NCBI GenBank assembly: GCA_015679605.1
Contig: JAAAVE010000105.1
Span: forward strand, 6,219-33,431
From: Podila epigama
Taxonomy: Eukaryota; Mortierellomycota; Mortierellomycetes; Mortierellales; Mortierellaceae
DNA length: 27,213 bases
Reading direction: 5' to 3'
Positions 20,776 to 27,213 of this stretch are shown here, piece by piece; within the stretch, counting starts at the first letter, position 1, and every line of letters starts with the position of its first letter. The translations under genes were made by a program, and so were the position numbers. The notes beneath the pieces are model-generated. The model was given only the letters and a program-made list of their open reading frames with translations, had not been told where the DNA came from and searched no databases.

Positions 20776-20978
20776 CACATTCATCTACTCTACACTTGCT
20801 ATACTCTTTCCAAAAACACTATTGATTGTTTATCTAACCTCAGGTGTGTTTACGTCTTTGAACAGTTAGGAGAATGAAGCGAGTCATCTTCAAATAGAGC
20901 AGGATAGCCTTGGCGCCATGGCAAAGAAAAGGTTTGTTTATGAATGTTTGCTGTAGATAGGAATGTAAAAGTTATAGC

Positions 20979-20984
20979 AATAAA
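20979..20984 (+). terminator. Poly(A) signal AATAAA, + strand
   Basis: AATAAA on the + strand, followed by A-rich sequence, lies 55 bases before the stop codon of the convergent subtilase. It cannot serve the subtilase (- strand), so it supports a + strand transcript ending here. Confidence 0.4.
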
Positions 20985-21039
20985 AGAAAAGAAAAAGAAT
21001 ATATACATGAGCGCAATCAGAAATGTACGGGTGAAGAAT

Positions 21040-22782
21040 CTACCATGCGTAAAAGTGATCCTCGGAAGCATTGTTGTAGATGAGGAGATTTGGGGTTCTG
21101 TCAGGGATGTCAGTCAAAATGTCGCGAGTGGCCTTGGCAATGAGGTAGTCCTTCATCTCCTGTGGAGTGATCACACCGGCGTAGAATCCAGATTCATTCT
21201 GGGGGGTCAAGGAGAGGTAATAGGCGACGAGACCAGCAACATGAGGTGATGCCATTGAGGTACCCGAGATTGTGCGCTTGGCAGTTTTACTGCCGATCCA
21301 GGTTGACTCAATGTCCAAGCCAGGACCAAAGATATCCACACAGGAGCCATGGTTGGAAAAGTAGGCTCTGGTGTCGGTTCTTGTTGAGGCACCCACTGTG
21401 ATTGCGACATCGACCCCGGCAGGAGAATAGTAACATGCATCACGGTTGTCATTACCAGCTGCGACTGCAAAGTGGAGGCCGGAGCGGACAGCATTGGCGA
21501 CGGCGGCGTCCAAGGGACGAGACTTGCCGCCCCCGAGAGACATGTTGGCGACAGAGCCTTTGTACTTGCGTCCTTGCTTGGTCTTGAGGGACAGGTGACG
21601 GTTGACAGCATAGTCAACACCGGCGACAACATCTGACATGGTTCCTGAGCCATTCGAGCGGAGAACCTTGACGGCGACAATCTCGACCTTCTTGGAGACA
21701 CCGTACTTTCGGCTTCCAATGGTACCTGCGCAATGGGTGCCGTGGCCATTGTCGTCGGTGTCGGGGTCACCTCTAGGAATAGTCTTGCCCCAGGATGCAC
21801 GACCTTGGAACTCGTTGTGCTTGACATTGATGCCAGTGTCAATGACAAAGACGGTGACACCATCGCCTCCATTGGGGTTGTGGTCATACTTGTTGTAATT
21901 GGCAAAGGTCAATGTCTTGCGATGAGAGATACGGGCTAGACCCCACGGAGCTTGCTTTTGGATATCATTTGCATACACGACTTGGTCCCGTTCGATGTAA
22001 TCGACCTGTTGCGAGGGGAAAAATTAATCAAAAAGGTCAGGTGGTGCAATCCTCACAAATGATGGCTCAATTTCCCCTTCCCATTCATCACCCTCGTTGG
22101 GTCACCTGTCAAAAGGTACTTTAAAGGGAGGGTGGAAGGGAAACAGGGGAAACGGGAAGAAGGGTAGGGGGGCAACCCAGCCTGACTGACAACTGCGTCA
22201 GCTATGAAACTATGAGCCAAAAATGCCCCCAGGGGCCTCTCTCTCTCTCTTTTTTTTTTGTTTTTGAAAATCTGTGGGTGATACAAATCCATTCCAGCTG
22301 GCTGGTGTGTAATTTGTGTGTTTGTGCGTGCGAATGTGTTTGTGATATTCTCTGTTGGACAAAGGTCATAGTGCTCAAACGACCAAAATAATATCTGGAT
22401 TTGAAATACTTACGTCAGGGTTCTTGCGAATCTCGTTCAAGACTTCAGGATGGAACTGACCTGCAAGTCCCTGGAATTCGCCCATGTCGTACACATGTTT
22501 GATGCCTTCGAAAGGCTGTTCGCTGTTGACGCTTTCATGGCAGCCGCTTTGCTTCAGATTTGTCTGGTGTAGCTCTTGAACCCAGGCGGCGTTGTCGCTA
22601 GCACGGACACCGCTCTTGAAGACAACAAAGTACGAGTCCGGGATGGTCTCTGCCTCGACCGAGGAAATGACAGGAGCCAACTGTTCCCCGAAGGCGTACG
22701 AGGCTCGATGGGGAGGATAAGAAGCCAGAACTGAGGTTGAGGCAACCAGGATCAGGGCAACGGATGAGAGTCTGAATAGCAT
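21040..22782 (-). CDS. Secreted subtilisin-like serine protease (S8A, proteinase K family)
   Basis: Exons 22782-22414 and 22005-21040 join in phase 0 and encode 444 residues. The protein starts with a signal peptide (LSSVALILVASTSVLA). An inhibitor I9 propeptide follows (DSYFVVFKSGV to DVDYIERDQVVYAND), which folds the enzyme and is then cleaved. The catalytic domain has Asp179 (FVIDTGI), His211 (GHGTHCAG), oxyanion Asn308 (AAGND) and Ser373 (GTSMASPHVAG), so the triad is intact. Cysteines at about 215, 314 and 345 could form proteinase-K-type disulfides. Family members are secreted alkaline proteases or vacuolar proteinase B; the short C-terminus with no extension favours a secreted enzyme. 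The 408-nt intron is unusually long for this window and contains a C/D-snoRNA-like element. Confidence 0.95.
22033..22095 (-). ncRNA. Candidate C/D box snoRNA in the subtilase intron
   Basis: On the gene's sense strand, box C GTGATGA (22091-22085) and box D CTGA (22040-22037) are about 45 bases apart. They are enclosed by a 4-bp stem, GAGG (22095-22092) with CCTT (22036-22033), one pair being G-U. A D'-like TTGA and a C'-like GTGAGGA lie between. The guide before box D ends in GCACCAC; I found no convincing rRNA target. Eight bases match 18S GUGGUGCA, but that predicts a site not known to be methylated. It could be a chance match or an orphan snoRNA. Confidence 0.35.
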
Positions 22783-23167
22783 TTTGACACTAGGCGAGTG
22801 AGTGTAATGTGAGTTTGATAGGTTGGGAACAGTGAAAAAGGAAGAAGGAAGTTTGGAAGGTGGGTGGTTGTTTGAAAAAAGGAAATTAGAAAGAAAAAAA
22901 GGAGAGGGGAAAAAAATTGAGCTTTTATTGCTTTGCAGGCAAACGTAGCAAACACATGTGCATGGCGTGTCTTTGGGCACAGGATGATGTCCACTTTTCT
23001 TGAATCGCGGGCACTTTCTATCGCTCTCTTCTTTTACTACGATTTTGACGACCCAAAACCTGAAAATCTATTGTTCATTCATCCAAAAAGATTCAAAAGT
23101 AAAAATGCGTTAGCATAAGGTATCTTGCTACTGAAAATATGACCTTGTAAAACTTATAAGGACCACA
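22783..23167. other. Spacer between Snu23 3' end and subtilase start
   Basis: It holds the subtilase promoter and leader on the - strand, which reads pyrimidine-rich with CACTCGCCTAGTG-like sequence close to the ATG, and the 3' flank of the Snu23 gene. No gene is seen. An open frame continues upstream of the subtilase ATG but gives a Ser/Phe-rich translation of the CT-rich leader. Confidence 0.55.
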
Positions 23168-24274
23168 TTACCCCATCATGGCAGCCATATCGGGGTCCAT
23201 CCCACTGTCTGCAGGTACGTCTGCTGCTTTCTTCTCATTCTTTTTTTGCTTCTTGCGCTCCCTCTTCTCTGCTCGCTCCTTTTCCTCCCGCCTCTGCGAT
23301 TCCTCAAGTCGTGCATCAAGATCTATAACATGCAAAGAGATGCAACAGATGTCAATTTTTGAAGGTAGCAAAAGCAACGACCCAAAACCTTACAAGAGTG
23401 TCAAGTGGGTCTAATATGCAAACCCTAGCTGTACCATGTCGGTTCCTTTTTGGTTCTTCTGCTTTGCGCTTCATGCTCTCGAGCTTTGCGATCACATCAG
23501 AGACGTCCTCTCGTACTGCCTTCATACTGACGCCCATATTGGTCAAATCTACATGGAACAATGCATAGTCGGATCAATAATCACGAAACGAACAAAGATG
23601 TATAAAAGATCGCTCGCAAGCACTGTGCATAAGCAAACAACAATGAACAAAAAAAAAAAAAAGTCCTTACGGCTCTTTCCGTTGATATGGTCCCTGTAGC
23701 TGGTACTGTCCTTGAGAGTACATTTGCAGAGGTTGCAATAAAATCCTGGAGCTCTTCCATTTGGGCCGCCTTGAACTACCTGCGTCTTTCCAATGGCCGA
23801 TTCCAGATTTAATCTCTCTGTCTTTGCTGCTGCAATCTCTTCCTCTGTTGGTGCTTCCCTGTTGGCTTTTTTGGAAGGTGTCTTGCCTGTAACATGAAAG
23901 ATGATATGGTCAATAACAAAACCAGATTAATAGATGTGCAAAAAGTGTGTTCTATTCAAAGAAATGACCAATAGAGATATGTACCTAGTGATCGTTGCTT
24001 GTCTTCCTCATGGAGCTCCTTTTCCCTTTCAGCCCTTTCCTTGGCCCGTCTTTCCATCTCTTCCATGTCCCATCTTGAAGACTTTGACTTTTTCTATGGA
24101 GAACATAGAGAGCAAGCAAGTCAGACTTAGTAAGTTGATGTTTTTTTTTTATCCAAAATCAACAACATGGAATCTCAACTGCTGCATGAGAGAAATGGCT
24201 GCTGAGACTTCTTCATGCAGTATGTAGCTGGCATTTACCACGACTCCATAGGCGCCTTTCTTTTCTTCTGACAT
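23168..24274 (-). CDS. SNU23: U4/U6.U5 tri-snRNP protein Snu23 (ZMAT2), 209 aa
   Basis: Five exons: 24274-24239, 24093-23985, 23886-23671, 23548-23435 and 23322-23168. They join in frame with consensus GTAAAT, GTACAT, GTAAGG and GTACAG donors. The N-terminus has SSRWDMEEMERRAKERA, matching the conserved start of ZMAT2. The matrin-type C2H2 zinc finger is [25 protein letters not shown] without its linker break, with Cys99, Cys102, His115 and His121. The codon for His121 is split across intron 3, so the finger exists only after splicing. MGVSMKAVRED and a charged coiled coil (ESQRREEKERAEKRERKKQK) follow, ending DMAAMMG as in the family. The protein helps activate the B complex of the spliceosome. 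It is a nuclear protein of normal length. Four introns in 630 coding bases make it the most intron-dense gene here. Confidence 0.93.
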
Positions 24275-24375
24275 GTTCTGCATGTTTGGTCAGTAATGAA
24301 ACTGGCTGGATCCGAATTCGTCGACATGCAAAGAGTTCATAATAATTGTGACCCTTAATAACATCGAAAGTCATC

Positions 24376-24381
24376 TTTATT
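24376..24381 (-). terminator. Poly(A) signal AATAAA for the MFS gene
   Basis: AATAAA on the - strand lies 33 bases after the transporter's stop codon and about 100 bases upstream of the Snu23 start codon. The two tandem genes are separated by only 139 bases. Confidence 0.45.
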
Positions 24382-24413
24382 AATGGTTGAATCATGGGGA
24401 AAGTATTCATGTT

Positions 24414-26442
24414 TTAACCAACTTCGACGGCCATCTCTGGCTTGTTCTGGTTGGCGTTGGTCTTGAGTTCCTTATGCTGGATAAAACAGCTCATAATGAA
24501 AGCGAGTGTGCAAAAACCGATGCAGCAATAGAATACATAATGCAGGCTGTTGACAAAGCTGTCATAGATAAGGTCGATCTGCTGGTCGTTGTACTCTTTG
24601 ATGAACTCGTACCTTTGTGTGACCTTGAGCACGGACTGATCATCACCGAATCTCTCGACAAGATTGTCTATCAATTTTTGGTTGAACACAGTGCCCACAA
24701 TCTGTTGTTTTGGGCACAAAGAAATAAAGAACACGTCAAGTTAATGTGATATGAACGGGTGAACAATAATACATCAGGCAGGATAACGTTTGTTCGCAAT
24801 TAGGTGAAAGTGAAAAACCGACATACCGCGACGCCAAAAACCTGACCCAGGCTTCGAATAAACTGCACAGAGGTGGTAACGGTGGCCATATACTTTGGCT
24901 TGACAGCAGCTTGGACGGCAAGGGTAGATGCCTGCATTGTGAGGCCCATGCCAAAACCGCAGACCAGTAGTATAAAGATGGTGACGACACGAGGAGTGTC
25001 CTTCTCGAAAATGAGGCAGAGGGCCGAGCCGGCAATGAAAAGGAGGTTGCCAATGGCAGGGAAGAGGCGAAAGGTGCCCTTCTTCAGGACCCAGATACCC
25101 GATGAGATGGAGGTGATGACAATACCTATAACAAATGGGACGGTCTCAAGACCACCAATCGTAGCAGACTCGTCCTTGACAACTTGGAAGTAAATAGGGA
25201 GGTAGAAGAGGATGCCAAAGAAGGACATACCGCTAAAGAAAAGGGAACCGTAGGTGGCCCAGAGGTTGCGAATCTTATACAAGTGCACGGGTAGGATGGG
25301 CTCATTAGGAATCTTCCACTCTACTAAAATAAAGATAATAGCAGAGGCAAATCCAGCGACAAGGAGGCCGATGATGATCCCCGAGTTCCAGTCGTACTTT
25401 TGTCCACCCCAGCTGAGAGGCAGGAGGATAACAATGACGGTCGCAAGGAGAATGGCAGATCCGAGAAAGTCAATGCGCTTAATTTTGTCGGTCATCGAAC
25501 CTTTGGGTGTTGGTAGGTTGAGGTTGACAAAGATGAAGAGCATGGAGATAGCGCCAAAGGGAAGGTTGATCCAGAAGGACCATCGCCAGGTGAGATGATC
25601 CGCAAAGGCACCTCCAAGCAAGGGACCGACGACGGAAGAGAAGGAGAAGATGGCGCCAATAAAGCCCAGATATTTACCACGCTCACGCATGTCGAGCATA
25701 TCAGACAGGATAATGAAAACCATAGCCGTTAAACCACCAGCGCCTACACCGGCCACACCGCGTCCGACGATCAGCATGGTCATCGAAGTGGCCCAGCCGG
25801 AAATGGCTGAGCCAACCAAGAAGATGACATTGGCAAAGAGCATGGTCGACTTGCGCCCAAAGATATCAGAAAACTTGCCGTACCTGCATATTATTGTGAG
25901 AGCCAGCGTGTAATGAGTGTGAGTAAGTGGATGTGAGTCAAGTGTGGAAGACTTTGATCATTTTGAGGTACGATAGGGCCACTTACAATGGCTGGAATGC
26001 AGTGGCAGTCAACATGTAGGCAGTTCCGAGCCATGAGACTTCAGTAAGTGAGTTGTATTCACTGGTAATGGCAGGAATTGAGGTTGACACGATGATCTGA
26101 TCCAAGCTGGCCAAGAAAACACAGAGTGACAAGCTGGAATAAGGGTCAGGAAGGGGGGGGGGGGCAAAGTGTAAGTCGATACGACCAGGGAATAGTCCAA
26201 GCAACAAAGAAGTGAAAGTGTATAGAGCTAAGAACACTTTACGCAATCATGATCAAGACAAACTGCCTGGTGGGTGGTTTGTGGTAAAGTTGGACAGGCA
26301 AAGCCTCGGGTACATCGGGGACGGTGACGGAGGATCCTTCTTCATCCTTGGCGATTTCGGCTTTTTGTGTGGGAGACGAAGATGCATCAGACGATGGCCC
26401 ATCAATGTCCTGTTTCAGCGCTGCAGGAGTGGTGGATGTCAT
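24414..26442 (-). CDS. MFS multidrug transporter, DHA2 (14-TM) type, 563 aa
   Basis: Exons 26442-26243, 26133-25987, 25883-24827 and 24701-24414 join in frame. A hydrophilic N-terminus of about 58 residues precedes the first membrane span. Family motifs are LDQIIVSTSIPAI (D1, near 77), GKFSDIFGRK (motif A, residues 118-127) and GAIFSFSSVVGPLLGG (motif C, from 192), then WRWSFWINLPFG. These mark proton-coupled drug/H+ antiporters of the DHA2 family. The length and the long run of hydrophobic segments fit 14 spans. Substrates in the family range from azoles and other drugs to basic amino acids and siderophores; nothing here shows which. No biosynthetic genes lie nearby, so self-protection for a metabolite cluster is not supported. 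The exon 3/4 junction rebuilds FGVAIVGTVFNQ. Confidence 0.93.
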
Positions 26443-27213
26443 ATCACAGGTGTGAAGGTGCGTGTTTATGTATGTGTGTGTCCAAAGAGGAAGTGATAGA
26501 GGATCGTTGTGGAAAAGGGTGGCCGAACCTCCGAGTATTTATTGTGCTTGCAAGTTGCCAGGTTCACAACACACTGTAATCATTATTCACGACAATGGTT
26601 GTCGCCAATTAAACCTTCACTTTATTGGTGATAGAGTTGAAAGCGGCTCCTGCGCGATCATGACAGAAAACATTTTCATCCATGACACACCATTTTTGGT
26701 CATATCTGTCACCATGCTGCGGTTTCCACAAAATGGACTGACACCTCCAACCAACTTCGCTTGCTTTACTTCAAAAGATGTCCGGGGAGAGAGCATCAGC
26801 GTGTGGGTGTATCAAAGAAATCATTCCGGGATTAAGAAATGCCGCAAAGAAAAATGTCCTTTTTTCTGGAGATGCTTTACCTCGTCCACCCCACATGTTT
26901 TTCAAGTCAACTGGACACTTTCACCCTTTTTCCCAAGGTAAATAAATAAATAAAAAAAAACTCTTTCCTTAGTCCATTGCTAGTTTGGGTCTATCTCACT
27001 GTTGCTTCGTATCATCACCGCGTCCTGTTGCTCTCATTGTCCATTCCGTCATCACACGCTCGTTTTCATTATCAACAGAATGGTCGGTTTCGTGCCTCCG
27101 ATGAACGGTCTATTGCAGAGGTGCTTCTTTCAGGTCCCTATTTCATAGACCCAAACTTAAATGAAAGTGGCGCGATTGAGGCCTTATCCTGTGACGTCAC
27201 ATCAGCAGAAATA
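26443..27213. other. Right-end spacer; promoter of the MFS gene
   Basis: No gene is supported. A frame at 26462-26941 (+) lacks an ATG at its start and translates to a mixed, unfamiliar sequence. ATG 27080 opens only 23 codons. CT-rich sequence at 26960-27060 and the CRE palindrome near the end suggest a promoter for a gene to the right on the + strand. Confidence 0.5.
27191..27200. promoter_or_regulatory. CRE palindrome GTGACGTCAC
   Basis: A perfect 10-bp palindrome with the ATF/CREB core TGACGTCA. In fungi this core is bound by bZIP factors such as Atf1 or Sko1 under stress or cAMP signalling. It lies 13 bases from the end of the window, so the gene it serves cannot be seen. Confidence 0.55.

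Larger units (their letters stand above)
20241..20984 (+). ncRNA. Putative spliced non-coding host transcript of the snoRNA
   Basis: A consensus donor GTAAGTAA at 20533 is matched by a branch site CTAAC (20834-20838) and acceptor CAG (20841-20843), defining a 311-nt intron. The flanks contain no long open frame. AATAAA at 20979 gives a plausible 3' end just before the convergent subtilase stop. The pyrimidine-rich sequence after the T23 tract looks like a transcription start region. The C/D snoRNA lies inside this intron, the usual arrangement for intron-processed snoRNAs. The 5' end is a guess. There is no transcript evidence in the sequence itself. Confidence 0.45.
20111..21039. other. Spacer between CstF-64 and the subtilase, holding a non-coding RNA locus
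   Basis: No protein gene is supported. The first ~100 bases contain a TATTTAAA element usable by the divergent CstF-64 gene. The rest holds a T23 tract, a palindrome cluster, a clear donor/branch/acceptor set and a C/D snoRNA, described separately. ATG 20330 opens only a 36-codon frame. Confidence 0.6.

Noticed and set aside
24094-24238. snoRNA in Snu23 intron 1
   Set aside because: A CTGA is present, but the only box-C-like word is TGAAGA and the flanks do not pair.
24414-26442. Drug-efflux gene as part of a secondary-metabolite cluster
   Set aside because: The neighbours are Snu23 and a protease; there is no synthase, oxygenase or cluster regulator in the window.
26462-26941. 159-codon + strand frame upstream of the MFS gene
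   Set aside because: It begins with a non-ATG codon, has no recognisable domain and overlaps the expected MFS promoter.
27080-27151. ATG at 27080 as start of a gene running off the right end
   Set aside because: The frame closes after 23 codons and the following GTCCCT is a poor donor. The CRE further downstream makes a promoter more likely.
1-27213. tRNA, rRNA, CRISPR or transposon
   Set aside because: No GGTTCRANTCC-type B box on either strand, no regular repeat-spacer array, no transposase or reverse transcriptase motifs, and no long terminal or inverted repeats were seen.

Overview
This is a gene-dense stretch of fungal nuclear DNA. Evidence for a fungus: multi-exon genes with short introns (44-410 nt, mostly 70-145) using GTAAG/GTGAG donors, CTAAC-type branch sites and TAG/CAG acceptors; CT-rich leaders and homopolymer-rich spacers; and a typical fungal gene set (Sec2/Rabin-type C-terminus, Snu23, CstF-64, proteinase-K-type subtilase, DHA2 transporter). 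The balanced base composition, the many low-complexity proteins and the F-box/LRR gene suggest an early-diverging fungus such as a Mortierella relative. That placement is inference.

Layout. 882-2157 (+): cytosolic glyoxalase II, 4 exons. 3462-7256 (+): a 1264-residue disordered protein of unknown function with one possibly folded core. 8210-9169 (+): a polyglutamine protein. 9163-10183 (+): a small multi-pass membrane protein whose start is uncertain. 10244-12948 (-): a protein ending in the Sec2/Rabin C-terminal domain. 13190-15451 (-): an F-box/leucine-rich-repeat protein. 15642-18718 (+): a 6-exon OB-fold protein resembling shieldin subunit 2 (SHLD2). 18771-20110 (-): CstF-64/Rna15, a 3'-end processing factor. 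About 20241-20984 (+): an apparently non-coding, spliced transcript whose intron carries a C/D box snoRNA. 21040-22782 (-): a secreted subtilisin-like protease, with a second possible C/D snoRNA in its long intron. 23168-24274 (-): Snu23/ZMAT2, a tri-snRNP protein. 24414-26442 (-): a DHA2-type MFS drug transporter. The right end is promoter-like and carries a perfect CRE palindrome.

The genes do not form one pathway or a biosynthetic cluster. Most are housekeeping functions: methylglyoxal detoxification, splicing, mRNA 3'-end formation and rRNA methylation. The two best discoveries are the following. (1) The C/D snoRNA at 20658-20775 has an 11-nt guide fully complementary to the universally conserved GUAACUAUGAC of 25S rRNA. 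The D+5 rule places the methyl group on the A that is Am2256 in S. cerevisiae, the snR63 target. (2) The SHLD2-like protein has an OB-fold of shieldin/RPA type and a C-terminal zinc ribbon, which would put a 53BP1-pathway-like end-protection factor in a fungus. Exon junctions were worked out by hand from reading-frame continuity; those that are ambiguous are flagged.
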